DNA from: Sphaerosporella brunnea
Taxonomy: Eukaryota > Ascomycota > Pezizomycetes > Pezizales > Pyronemataceae
DNA length: 64,000 bases
Reading direction: 5' to 3'
NCBI GenBank assembly: GCA_008704415.1
Contig: VXIS01000140.1
Location: forward strand, 1-64,000
The position numbers and the translations under genes were made by a program. Below, in pieces: positions 46,936 through 58,172 of this stretch. Below the pieces are notes generated by a model that saw nothing but the letters and a program-made list of their open reading frames with translations, did not search any database and was not told the origin of the DNA. Positions within the stretch are counted from its first letter, which is position 1; each line of letters starts with the position of its first letter.

Positions 46936-48122
46936 CTAATCAGTGGTAGCCTTAAAGACCCACTTCTCAGTTCCCTCGGGGAAGGGTACGCCTAGCTCAA
47001 ACAGCTTGGTGACGACAGCAGCAAAGTCCTTAAAGAACTCATCCTGGCTCTTTGCGTACCGCTCGACGTGGGTGCGGAACTTCTTGTCCTGGATAAGGGC
47101 GTAGTCCGCCGGCAGCATCATCAGGGACTTAGAGCCCTTGTCTTCGTACTGTTTAGGGCCGTTCCACTTGCGCCAGGCCCACTTCTCGTTCAGAAGGAGC
47201 GTGTAGTAGTCGTTGGTTAGCATGGTAGGAGAAAATGTCCACGGCCCTTCGAAACCAGAACGGTCCTTGTGGCACCGTCCTAGAGCGTGCGCTCCCGAGA
47301 GGGCGACGATTTCTTGGTCGTTGAAGCCCATGCGGTAGAAGATGTGGCGGAGGTGGTCGGCGGCCTTAGAGCCGTCGGGGAGGCGGCCATCTATACAATT
47401 ACAATCAGTTTCCATCCACTACTATCCTCACCAAGATGGGGGCGGTACTCACCAGGAGTGCAAGCAGCAACATCCTTATCCGTTCTTCCAGGTCGGAACG
47501 GAATCTTAGGACCTCCCATCTCCTGGATGGCACAGATAGCGGAAAGGATCCACAAGTCGGAGTAAGAAATCCAAGGGTGCTTCTGCTTGACAGCCTCAAG
47601 CTTGTCTCTCGCAACCTTCAACCCGGCGTTCGCACCGTGATCACTTTCGGGAGCAAACCGCATTGTTGCGCCGTTGCTGCCGCCGGTCTTGGTCTCGGCG
47701 TCGTAAGTGCCAGAGGCGTGCCAGCCCAGGCGGAGAATGACCTTTGCTGCTGCGTTAGCAGCGTGATAGAAGAAGGGAAGAAGGACGGGGGGGGTTCAAG
47801 TTACAGGTCCGTAACTGCCATCGTCGTAGTCGTTGTCCTCTAATAATTCTGCTACGTCGTTGTACACCTTCTGGTAATCCTCCTTCGTGGGCTTGAAGAT
47901 TGTGGGCGTAGCATCCTTGCTGTTTAATGGTCCCAGCTGGCCTTGGGTGTAAAGGTAGTACCCGCCTCCGCCTGCTGCCAACGCTGCGAGACCCAGGTAG
48001 AGGCCGGTGTTGGAGCTCTTGGGCACTGCCGACGAAGCGTAGCTGCGTGCGTTCTGCCGCACGGCCGAGAAAACCTGTGGTCGCCGGGAGGCGCGGAGGA
48101 AGGTGCGAGCGACGGATGCCAT
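46936..48122 (-). CDS. CCP1: Cytochrome c peroxidase, mitochondrial
   Basis: Reduces H2O2 with ferrocytochrome c in the intermembrane space. Exons 47805-48122, 47453-47741 and 46936-47390 encode 353 aa; introns are 63 and 62 bp. Residues 1-40 are a basic presequence ([16 protein letters not shown]), followed by a short hydrophobic segment ([19 protein letters not shown]), the bipartite signal of the family. The distal haem pocket is [14 protein letters not shown] (Arg, Trp, His) and the proximal ligand lies in [13 protein letters not shown]. The [15 protein letters not shown] and [12 protein letters not shown] segments are also typical. The ATG at 48122 was chosen over one 30 codons upstream because only it begins the presequence. 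Confidence 0.93.
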
Positions 48123-48981
48123 GGTTTGTGGATGAGTGAGGAGTGAGGAGTGATGTGTGTGGAATAGATCAATTGGGGGGGGGGGGGATCCGTCGGATAT
48201 ATGTACTCGCACCCTCCCCAGCCTCTATCCGGTAAATTACATTCGGGTAGGTAGGTACTTAGTACATGCTTCCTTCATTGTTTGATGCTTTGCTGCTCGG
48301 TATCTCGACGGCCGCTGGCTCTGGCTGGCCTGCGGATGGGAATTGTTCAGCCGGAGGGCGCTAGCGACGCAGCCAAAAGCTGGGGAAATTTAGCGTTGCA
48401 GGTTTGTCACATCAGTTCTGTGTTCTCTGTTCTCTGTCTCTATCTCGAAGATTGATAGATACTCCGGATATTGCCAATGCTATCATAGACGGCTTGTATT
48501 ATAGCCAACGTGTTCCTGTTATTCTCTTCGTCCGATGTTGAGCTTGAGCTCCTCCCGAGAGAGAACTCTATCGCCAGGAGCGACGATCGTCAAAAGCTCG
48601 GGCCACCCCGAATCGAGACGACAACAGCACAGCTTACCTGCCTTACCAACAACGGAGCGTCCAGACCTTCCAATGGCTACCGCCGTCGTCAACCGAGGCC
48701 CACATCCCGGGCGAGCCCCCACGTCACACAAAGCAATCCCTACCTAGGTCATTTCTCGAGCAGCGCGAAAAAAAAAAGAATATAAAAAAAATAAAAAAAT
48801 ATATATATATAAAAAAAGACTGACGCTCGAAACAAAAGTCTTGTAGATCCAAGGGATTCAGGTACCCTATCATGCAAGGCCCAGCCAGTTGCTAAGATAG
48901 TCGTCCAGGGCACCACAAATCGCCAAGCCCTCAACTTCCGTCCCAAGAACTTTCCACGATCACAGAATCTCACATCTCATT
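48123..48981. promoter_or_regulatory. Intergenic region between CCP1 and DPH4
   Basis: This 859-bp region lies between divergent genes. It contains a G run next to the CCP1 start (about 48175-48187) and an A/T-only low-complexity tract at about 48767-48820. No gene is supported. Confidence 0.5.
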
Positions 48982-49470
48982 ATGAGCACGCGTCCGGACT
49001 ACTATACCGTGCTCTCTCTGCCGCCGCCTCCAGCACCACTCACGCAGCAGCTACTAAAAAAAGCGTACCACGCCGCGCTGCTAAAACACCACCCAGACAA
49101 GCAGCAGCAGGGTGCGGCCGCACCGAGTGTGGACGTGGATGTGCTCACTGCTGCTTACAAGACGTTGGCATCGGCGGAATTGAGGCGGGAATATAATGCC
49201 AGTTATATTAGCAGTGGTGAGGGAGGCGGAGGAGGAGGAGAAGGAGGGAGCGAGGTTGTGCAGACGGTTGACCTGGATGAGTTTGTGTTTAGGGAGGAGG
49301 CGGAGGGGGGACGATATACGAAGGCTTGTAGATGTGGTGAGGAGGAGGGGTTCGTCATAAGGGAGGAGGAATTGGAGGCTGCAGTCGGGGAGGGGGAGAA
49401 GGAGGTTGTGGTGGGATGCGTGGGGTGTAGTCTTTGGTGGCGGGTGGGGTTTGAGGTTGTAGATGGTTAA
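48982..49470 (+). CDS. DPH4: Diphthamide biosynthesis J-protein Dph4
   Basis: Iron-binding J-protein needed for the first step of diphthamide synthesis (Dph1-Dph4), in the cytosol. Single exon of 162 aa. The J domain spans about residues 5-75 with HPD at 37-39. A glycine-rich linker follows, then a CSL-type zinc/iron site with C116-R-C118 and C146-VG-C149. The family order DEFVF..YTKACRCGEEEGFVI..VVGCVGCSLWWRVGF is complete. DPH6, for the last step of the pathway, lies 5.5 kb upstream on the same strand. A dispersed repeat copy begins about 95 bp after the stop. Confidence 0.93.
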   Translation: MSTRPDYYTVLSLPPPPAPLTQQLLKKAYHAALLKHHPDKQQQGAAAPSVDVDVLTAAYKTLASAELRREYNASYISSGEGGGGGGEGGSEVVQTVDLDEFVFREEAEGGRYTKACRCGEEEGFVIREEELEAAVGEGEKEVVVGCVGCSLWWRVGFEVVDG

Positions 49471-49564
49471 TGCCACGATACCAACACGATGAGCAATAGA
49501 TCCGAATCTCAACTTCCTTCAGCGTCCCGACAACATCCGACGGGAAAAAAACAAGTGCAAAGAA

Positions 49565-49747
49565 AAAATCGCGACGCCGAAAGATCCTAAAACCCTTCGT
49601 AGAAACATCATCTCTCTTTGTGCAATGAGGGTGACATCTCCAGAGCCTATTGCTTCAGGAGCCAACAGAACTCACATCAAGGTAAGTATGAGAAAAGGAA
49701 AAGGAAAGAGGGAGAAAAGGCGGGTAAAATATGCAGGTGCGAGTGAT
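49565..49747 (+). repeat. Dispersed ~200-bp repeat, copy B
   Basis: Second copy, about 95 bp after the DPH4 stop. It shares GCGACGCCGAAAGATCCTAA with copy C almost base for base, then the TTTGTGCAATGAGGG block and ATCAAGGTAAGTATGAGAA. Homology to copy C also extends about 60 bp upstream (CCTTCAGCGTCCCGACAAC). It ends at CGAGTGAT (49740). Confidence 0.65.
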
Positions 49748-50658
49748 GCCTCGTGCCTTCCCCTAGCGGTTTTCTTTTTTTCATATTTAAATTGAATTTC
49801 TTCTTCGAGTGCTCATGGAAGTGCGGGAACATGGAGTGTTGATGTTGTGTTCAAGGGCAATTCGCCGAGTGAGAAGCTATGGAACGCGGGCATTACCACC
49901 GGAGTGCTTTCATCTCACATGGCACAGGTACAAAGCACTCAGGGCATAGGCATCAGGCAAGATTTCCACATCGCCGTCTAGCTACCCTTCTCTCTTTAGC
50001 ACGGCACAAAGTAAGCCGGGAGTCGTCGTTATCGGCCCGTTGAAGAGATTCCAGGGCCAATGAGCTACAAAGGAATGAAAGACTTGTTCCAGTTCGTGAT
50101 CGCCATTAACCCATCTACAACGTTCGTAGAGGATTTGGGTGCGGTTCAATTAATAGTAGGACGTGTGCTGATGGTTGGATGCAAAGGGCTACTGCGCGTG
50201 TGGGGTCACCAAGCTCAGCCCTATCGCTGGAGCTCCCCACCACCACATAACAAGCGACGAACTGCAAGGAGCGATAATGCAGAAGCACAGCAGTAATACG
50301 TACATAATAATAAAAGGGCATCTCAACCATCCATTCATCATTCCACTGCTGTTTTCTGCGCTGTTTGAACTTCCGCATCTGAGAAACGGCAAGTGCCATG
50401 CCGCCCGACAGCTCCCGACACCTACTACCTAGCTCTACTCAACTGAGTCACAGAGCTGCTGAGAGCTAAATCTGCTGTCAGACGAACAAACTCATATCAG
50501 CTGGAAGGCAGTCACGCGTCTCCATAAATACCCGCTCTCTCCCACTTCGCGAAGAAACGCGTCTTCCCATCCATCTCACCATTCAAAAAAAGAAAATACT
50601 GCCCCACCTCCCAGCCCCTTCCCCTCTACCCCTCTACCCCTCTCGAACTTCACTACCA
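49748..50658. other. Intergenic upstream of the RING gene
   Basis: No gene is supported in about 900 bp. The last 100 bp are C/T-rich, as is common just upstream of starts in this window. Confidence 0.55.
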
Positions 50659-52236
50659 ATGTCGTCTCCGCCTATGCCCGCCCTTCAAACTCCCAGGGAG
50701 AGTACTCCTACACCTCTCCCTCAGACTCCCCCACCGATGTCGTCGCAGGCTACAGTCCCCGACAGTCCTCCTGGTAGCAAACGCCCCGCAGATCCACAGG
50801 ATAGCGACATCTCGGACCTGATCCACAAAGCGAAAGCCTCCCGCTTCTCGGCCCCGCCTCCCACCGCAAACGAGGAGGAATCCATCGAAGAACTGCTTGC
50901 TAAACAGCTGTTGTGTTCCATCTGCACCGAGCTCTATGTGGACCCTGTGCTTGTCCTCCCCTGCTCCCACAGCTTCTGCGGTATGCTCACGGAGAGGCCT
51001 GGAAGGTAGCTAGTATCTGACATAGCTGCTTGCAGGCTCCTGTGCCGCCCGTTGGTTGCAATTCAACAACACTTGTCCCTCATGCCGTGGAAAGGTAGTA
51101 GAAACGAGGCCCAACACTAGTGCTGCGGAGATGTCGGAAGTCCTGTTGAAGAAGTTCCCAGAGAAGGCGCGCCCGGCCGAGGAGCTGGAGGAGCTGAAGC
51201 GATTTTATAAGCCCGGTGACAAGGTCCCTTTCCTCAGCTGCTACGCTCTCCAAAACAATCCAGTTAACGCTTAGCAAGATCACGATCCATGTGCCCAGCT
51301 ATTCCTCTGAAGACGAAGAGGAAGATGAAGAAGATGACTGGGCCGCAGACAACAGCAATTTCAACTGGCTCCCCTGCCCCACCTGCCCCAGTGACAACCA
51401 GCACGGCTACACCTGCCCCGACCCAATTCCACCTGCTGAGTCCGAACGCGGTCACCGATATTATGGCACCTCCTTCCATGATCATGTCAAGTGCAACTGG
51501 TGTGAGAGACCCACACCCACGGGTTGGAAACCGTACAAATGCAGCTTATGTTCCGAAACCTATTGCGGAAACATGTTTGACTGCACCGCCAACCAGCTGG
51601 AAAATTACATGGCACCCGTGCCCGAGCAAACGTACTCCGGCAGTCAGCCGAACGGCTGGCGCAAGTTCAACAACTTTGAGAAAAACCGCTTCACAGTGTA
51701 CGTTGCGGAAAACGAGATATCGTGGGCGACAATCTGGACTCAAGTTAAGGAACACATTCTTACCGTAGCGGGAACCCTCCGCCGCGACCAAATTATTTGC
51801 CGTCGTTGCTATGATAGCCATTTGGAATACGGCTTGATGAATTGGTGGATCTGGTTTCAGGAGAGGAATGGCATCGTTGATAATCGCGTCAAGTGCTGGT
51901 ATGGACTCAATTGCCGCACACAGAGACATAACGACAACCACGCAGCGAGGTAAGCTTTCGAGCGAACGCATCAGCATGTTGGCTGACTCTCTAAGACTCA
52001 ATCACGCTTGCTGGGTTACCCCTGAGGCGGAGAGGGTCAGCAACGCTCCGCCGAGGGATTCGGTTCCCATCCCGCACCCTGGTGGCCCCCGTAGGCAAGC
52101 AATTGGCAGTGCCTCTGGCAGCAGCACTGCCCCTGACAATGCCGCCGGCCCCGATCCCGGAGATGCTGTTGCAGCCCCTGATACCGAAGCCGGCGCCGCT
52201 GCACCTAGTCCCAACTTCCAGAACAACGACTCATGA
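50659..52236 (+). CDS. CHFR-like RING ubiquitin ligase without FHA domain
   Basis: Probable E3 ubiquitin ligase. Exons 50659-50980, 51036-51223, 51264-51949 and 51996-52236 give 478 aa. After a disordered Pro-rich N-terminus, a C3HC4 RING starts at C86 (LLCSICTELYVDPVLVLPCSHSFCGSC.., then CPSC). The middle has an acidic run (SSEDEEEDEEDDW) and a cysteine-rich region (CPTCPSDNQ, CNWCERP, CSLCSETYCGNMF). It ends with KCWYGLNCRTQRHNDNHAARLNHAC, which has the spacing of a PAR-binding zinc finger and closely resembles the CHFR C-terminus. The FHA domain of animal CHFR is absent. Intron 2 (40 bp, weak GTCCCT donor) is inferred from the frame change. Nuclear action is inferred. Confidence 0.75.
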
Positions 52237-52836
52237 CATTTTCTCTTTGGTTCAGCTTGATTAGCACTGAGACGAGCGATTTGTGTTCGCGATTTCCTGT
52301 TTTGTTCTTGTTTTTTATTTTTGCAACGGAAGATTACGATGGCTATTGTTAGCCGTAAGATTTCCGGCCAAACTTTGGTTTTGCAAAGCGAGATTCTTGT
52401 GACTGAGTACTAGGAGGTAATTCAACATACACTTTATTTTATCCTAGCTCCGTTTCGCGATATCTAGCTTATACAACGAAATACTTTTCACTGCGGTCAC
52501 GGGATTGTACGAGTGATAAGTTATGATTCGCTGTACACATGGTCCAATACACGTCAACCGAAAATGCACAGAGTGGCTGACTACAAAAACGTATGCTGAC
52601 CAGAGTATCCATGTCACTGTGGCTGCTCTCTACGTGGCACAGTCACTCACGCATGTCTCTTAGCGCAACCGTGCCCTTTTCTACGCGCGAGTCTCTCCTG
52701 ACCAAACCAAACGCTTTCAAGATCCCAGACCAATTTTCTATCGTCCGTCTCTGCTCTGCCAGCCCGCCGCAACATCTTCCTCACACGCTGCTCACATCAT
52801 ATTCCACTTCTCCGGCTTAGAAAAACACGCACAATC
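52237..52836. other. Intergenic between the RING gene and PRP39
   Basis: Contains one CGAGTGAT (52510). No gene is supported. Confidence 0.55.
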
Positions 52837-55275
52837 ATGTCAGACTTCGCTATCCCTCCCGATGAGATGAAGCCAGAGTTTGTCGAGTTCGAGAAGGAGA
52901 ACCGCGTCGTGCTCGAGGATCCCGATAACTTCGATGCGTGGGAGAAGCTTGTGCGAATAGCCGAGTCGCTGGAAGGCGGTCTGAACAGAAACAGCTCACC
53001 ACAGGCGATCGCGTTGACTCGAAATGTCTTCGATCGCTTCTTGGCCAAGTTCCCGCTGCTGTTTGGCTACTGGAAAAAGTATGCCGACATGGAGTTCAGT
53101 ATCGCCGGCACGGAAGCGGCAGAGATGGTACGTGTTTCTGCCTTGTCGCGTGCCGTCTGGCATCGTACTGATACTTCGCCATCAGGTTTACGAACGTGGT
53201 GTCGCCAGTATTGGAATCTCGGTCGATCTCTGGACAAACTACTGCGCGTTCAAAGTCGAGACCTGTCACGATCCGGACGTCATCAGAGAGTAAGTCTTGT
53301 TATCTGCTATTGCAGCAAATCGGTGGACACGGCACGGCTCGTGTTCTGTTTGGAGTTCTCCCCACATCCCTCCACCTCCCTCCCCTCCCCTCTCTCCCGC
53401 ATCTCACCCAAATCACATAGCTACATTCGGCGATCGAAAGAAGTACGCTTGAAGGGATCTACTGGTGAGCTGCAAGATCAAACCAGCCATCCGTCAATAT
53501 GTGGTCTCACATCATCGTCTCAGACACGTTTTCCCTTTCCTTAGCCTACACCGTCGACACACAAAACACCGAGAATGAGGGTCGGAAGTGGTCATGAATG
53601 CTAATCTTCCCGTATTTGCTCTTTCTTTCCCTTTCCCGCTCGATTTTCACGGCGATCCCCTTCCCCTCTTGCCGTGCAACCTGTTCTGACGACGCGTGTG
53701 TTTAGGCTGTTTGAACGTGGTGCCAATGCTGTTGGTCTTGACTTTCTCTCCCACCCCTTCTGGGACAAGTATATCGAGTTCGAAGAGCGTCTAGAATGCG
53801 AAGATAAGATCTTTGCAATCCTTGAACGGGTGGTGCACATCCCGATGCATCAGTATGCCCGCTACTTCGACCGGTTCAGAACACTGGCCCAGACCCGGCC
53901 GTTGTCTGAGCTTCTACCGGAGGATACCTTGCAACAGTTCCGACAAGAGGTCCTTGCGGATCCTCCCCCAGCGGTACAGGCTGGCCAACAGCAGATCAAG
54001 ATGGAGAGGGGAGAGCTCGAGATTGAGCGTGAAATCCGCGCCCGCATCGACAATTTCCACCTGGAAATATTCTCTCGCACTCAGACCGAAACGACCAAGA
54101 GATGGACGTACGAGTCTGAGATTAAACGGCCCTATTTCCATGTCACCGAGCTGGATGAGCCGCAGCTAGTCAACTGGCGAAAGTACCTCGATTTTGAGGA
54201 GGTCGAGAGCGGATTTGAACGGGTCTCATTCTTATACGAGCGCTGCCTCGTTACCTGCGCCTTCTACGACGAGTTTTGGTACAGATATGCTAGGTGGATG
54301 TATGCTCAGGAGGGCAAGGAGGAGGAAGTTCGGAACATCTACCAGAGGGCCAGCATGGTCTTTGTGCCCATCAGCCGCCCTGGTATCCGTATCCAATACG
54401 CTACGTTCGAAGAGTCCCAGGGCAGACCAGACATGGCTCGGTCAGTGTACGAGTCGATATTGGAGTGCAGTATGTCCCTTATTACGTATTCATGGCAGAC
54501 ATGCTAATCACGTATAGTCCCTGGCAACATTGAGACCATTGTTGCGTGGGCCAACTTCGAGCGCAGACAGGGAGGACTCGACGCTGCGATTGCCGTCTAT
54601 CGATCCCAGATCGAGAACGACAAGTGTGATATCTACACCAAGGGCGCGCTCACCGCCGAGTGGGCTCGTTTGCTATGGAGGATCAAGGGCAGCGTGGAGG
54701 AGGCCCGGCAAGTCTATCAGGAAAACGCACACTGGTACCTCGACAGCCGGTTCTTCTGGATCAACTATCTCCAGTTCGAGATGGACCAGCCCACAAGTGC
54801 GGAGACGGAGAATGCCAACTACGCGCGGATACGTCAAGTCATAGATGATATTCGCAAGAAGAGTCATCTCCCTCCACTTACCATCAAGGATCTATGTCAT
54901 CACTACATGGTTTACCTGATGGAGCGCGGCACTAAGGAGGCTGCTAAGGAGTTCCTGTACATGGACAAGGAAGTCAATGGGTATATCTAATCCGGTATCC
55001 CGCTGATCATCGCTAATTGGACAAACAGACCATTCTCTGTCCAGTCGGTCAACAAAGCCAAGCTGGCCGAAGATGGAAAAGAGAGCACCACCAACCGCCG
55101 TATGATGCTTGAAAACGGCCATCCAGGTGTGGAGGTTGACGAGGCTGCGATCCGCCGAGGCGAGAACCCGTACACCAAGTACTTCCAGCAGCAGGGAGAG
55201 AACCCTGTGGCGGGAGTGGCGGCGAACGGCCAGGTGAGTCGTCTCACACCGGAAGCCTCAGCAATGCGTATCTGA
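52837..55275 (+). CDS. PRP39: Pre-mRNA processing factor 39 (U1 snRNP, HAT repeats)
   Basis: U1 snRNP component for 5' splice-site recognition. Exons 52837-53127, 53186-53289, 53706-54469, 54518-54980 and 55029 onward give about 615 aa. Tandem HAT (half-TPR) repeats are visible, for example FDAWEKLVRIAESLEG, FGYWKKYADMEF, SVDLWTNYCAFKVET, HPFWDKYIEFEERLE, LVNWRKYLDFEEVE, FWYRYARWMYAQEGKEEEV and FFWINYLQFEMDQ. Intron 2 is 416 bp against 48-58 bp for the others. The 3' end is uncertain: the frame stops at 55275, but a good GTGAGT donor at 55234 suggests a further short exon. Confidence 0.88.
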
Positions 55276-55858
55276 TCAGATGCGGCTCAGATTGCCTAGC
55301 AGGGTGGATGGAATGAAAATCATGCAGATGCAAGGATGGCTTGTATTGGTAGTTAAGTTCCTTCTGTTCTTGTTATCTTGTGTTTTTAGTACTACCTACT
55401 TCCACTGCTTACCGCTATCCATTGTTGACCACCTCCTTGTCTTTTTTTTGACGCTGAATGTAAACCCCAGACTGTGCCGGCTTACTATTATCGGTGCTTA
55501 TAAGTGTGGGTGTATGGATTTTGATGTGAAATGGACCTGTAATTTACCTACCTAGGTAGTTAGCTTGGGAGTGAGAATAAAAGTCATGAATTGTATCATC
55601 CATGCTCCACCACGCGTCTTGGCAAGCCATAGTGGCTGGGGCCTCTCCAGCCACACAGCCCCTTCTTGGACTTGGCGCGCGCACAAATCCAGTTCGCAGT
55701 GTGACTGCTCCTAACGCCCCACACACCAACTTTAGGCTTAGCAATTTGCCTGTCGAACAATCAACGCCAAATCCCGACGACCAGCAAACGACGAACGACA
55801 CCCCGTACTAACGACCCACCACCTCTCCAGATTACCCCGCGGCAGGCGTTTGTTCAAA

Positions 55859-56778
55859 ATGAAGTGTACGTGCGAATTCCGAAAAAAAAAAAAATCCTGC
55901 AGTCGGCGTTCGGGTCTCTACGGTCTCGCGAAGTGCAGTCGGCGTTCGGGTCTCTACGGTTTCGCGAAGTGGTTGGATGGCAGTGGGATGAAGCGGATGG
56001 GTTAAGATTGGTAGCAAACACGGTCACGACGAGACGATGTTTTCAACCGACGATACGGATTATTGCTTGGCTAGAGATTGAGAGACTTGAACGCCGATCG
56101 GAGGAAATGAGACCAGGGGACATAGTAGAGGAATGTGAGGGCCGGGTGCTGACTGGGTGCTGTTTCAGTCCTCAAGAACGGTCGGGTTGCTATCATCACC
56201 CGGGGCAGATTTGCCGGAAAGAAGGTGAGTGAGCTATCGGCGATTTCTCGAACATAGCTGCAGTTGCTGACAGCTCTACTAGGTCGTCATCGTCAAGGGT
56301 TAGCAGTCCTCCTCCTCCTCCTCCTCTCGTACCGCGTTGCGCTCGATCTCGCGGCTATCATGGAACGCATTCTGACTCTCGGTTTCAACAGTGATGGACG
56401 ACGGCAGCAAGACCCACCCCTTCGGCCACGCCCTGGTCACCGGTGTCGAGCGCTACCCCCTCAAGGTCACCCGCCGCATGGGTAAGCAGAGGATCGCCAA
56501 GCGCTCCAAGGTCAAGCCTTTCATCAAGGTCATCAACTTCAACCACTTGATGCCCACCCGTTACACCTTGGAAATGGAGAGCCTGAAGGGTGTTATCAAC
56601 AACGACACCTTCAAGGAGCCGTCGCAGCGGGAGGAGGCTAAGAAGACCATCAAGAAGACCTTCGAGGAGAAGCACTCAGCCGGCAAGAACAAGTGGTTCT
56701 TCACTCGTACGTTCCATTCCGCGGATCCGAGATGTGCAGTAGTAGTGCTGACGATAATCCACAGCTCTTCGTTTCTAG
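55859..56778 (+). CDS. RPL27: 60S ribosomal protein L27
   Basis: Structural protein of the cytosolic large subunit (eL27). Exons 55859-55865, 56169-56224, 56283-56298, 56392-56706 and 56765-56778 sum to 135 aa, the usual length. The product runs [60 protein letters not shown] and [13 protein letters not shown], ending NKWFFTPLRF. Exon 1 is 7 nt, intron 1 is 303 bp, exon 3 is 16 nt and exon 5 is 14 nt. A long first intron is common in fungal ribosomal protein genes; here it carries a tandem repeat. Confidence 0.94.
55898..55969 (+). repeat. Two-unit 36-bp tandem repeat in RPL27 intron 1
   Basis: The unit begins GCAGTCGGCGTTCGGGTCTC and ends TCGCGAAGT; the two adjacent units differ at one base (C/T). 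Confidence 0.85.
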
Positions 56779-57127
56779 ACGCGTCGTTTTCTTGTATGCT
56801 TCTTTTTTCCTTGGGGTTCTTCTGGAGTGAATGTACGGTGGTTTCAAAAGTAAAATGGGAGCCTTCTTGAGAAACAACATCTACCGCTGCGTTTCTTTTT
56901 TGTGTGATTGTTAGAGCGCACGGAAACCAGCTTGCTCTCCGCGCGTACCTCCTTTAATTCAATAGGAAACGTGCCGCACGACATCAATGCGGGTCATTCT
57001 TGCCGCGTTCTTGTACCTTGAATGATTGATTTCATTGTGCGTGGTTGATAATCGTGTGGTAGATTTGAATCGTGCCAAGTGGTAACCACCCGAATCACCT
57101 TCACACCACAGCCTTCCCGACGACAAA

Positions 57128-57916
57128 ATGCCGAACTACCTAGCCTCCATCTCCGGCACGGAGCAGGACAAAGTCAACTGCATGTATGCTACGGGCGCGA
57201 TTGATCTCCCCAGCTCCACAACATGCCATCCCAGCTAACATCGGCGAGTTTGTATCCATAGGTTCCTTCTACTACTCGCGCAGCCGAGCGCCAAGCTCAC
57301 AAAATTCCGATTGGCTGCAGCAACGTCACAAGCAACGAAGCGAAAATAAAATAACGATTCCCGTGAAGGGCCAAATCGGAATTTTGTGAGCTTGGCGCTC
57401 GGCCGCGCGAGCACTCAAACTCAAAATCGGGGCGTGCCGGCGGCGGCACGGCGATCGGTGCTCGCGCAAGCAAACCTGTACCAGAATCCCGCCCCAAACA
57501 CAAGATGAACGCGCCGCAGCTGCCGAACCACTTCGACGCCTTCTATGAGGGATAGCCAACCCCCCCCCCCCCCAGGGTGTAATAAGACTTAATCGGCAAC
57601 GTCTACGCTCGCTTCAAATACGAAGAAGTCGACGCCCTGAACGCCCGCCGGTACGCCGCCCGCCCTATCTACCTACCGCGAGTTGTCCCCCGTGACCGAC
57701 TGCCGCGAGGCCTGCTGCCGCCTGAACCCGGGCGAGGGTGGCTTCTGCAACTTCATCCACCGCAAAAAGGAGCCGAGCAAGGATCTCGAGCGCGAACTCG
57801 AGCTGGCTATGAAGGAGCGGCTGAAGATCCGTGGGAGAGACAAGAGAAGTGTTTCCCGCTCCCCCAGCCCGGGAGGCGGGGAGAAGAAGAAGCGGAGGAG
57901 GGATGATTGGAAATAG
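57128..57916 (+). pseudogene. Wrecked U2AF small subunit (U2AF35)
   Basis: U2AF35 recognises the 3' splice-site AG. The start MPNYLASISGTEQDKVNC matches the family. FYY is then separated from KIGACR..HGDRCSRK by 147 bp containing a perfect-looking hairpin, and the zinc finger has six extra bases (CGGCGG). The exon-2 stretch NLYQNPAPNTKMNAPQLPNHF is off by one base and lacks its preceding residues. The DIW..CKYGE core of the RRM is missing next to a long C run. LIGNVYARFKYEEVDAL and SPVTD.REACCRLN survive in different frames. The end GGFCNFIHRK and the ERELELAMKERLK..R tail are intact. No single ORF can make a working protein as sequenced. Confidence 0.75.
57275..57411. repeat. Hairpin insertion inside U2AF35
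   Basis: The arms (57275-57314 and 57371-57411) are about 40 bp and pair with about two differences, around a 56-bp loop. The arm core is GCCGAGCGCCAAGCTCACAA. It lacks GT..AG ends at the coding breakpoints, so it does not look like an ordinary intron. Confidence 0.75.
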
Positions 57917-58172
57917 GATGGAACTTCAGCCCAGATGCCGGATCTCATGGCCAAAACATCGGTGATATTGCGCAGGGGCGACAGTGTTCCATTATGTGTA
58001 AATGACAATTGGTTCAGTCACAATTTTGTTGACTAATCTCGTAACCCAAAGGCAGACTGTTTCACGGTTGATCATGAGTCCATCAATTATTCAAAATGGC
58101 ATTGATGTGTCAGCTGCAATTACTCTAGGCTCTAGTCCTGATATACATCCGCAGCCCCGCCCCAGCACTCAC

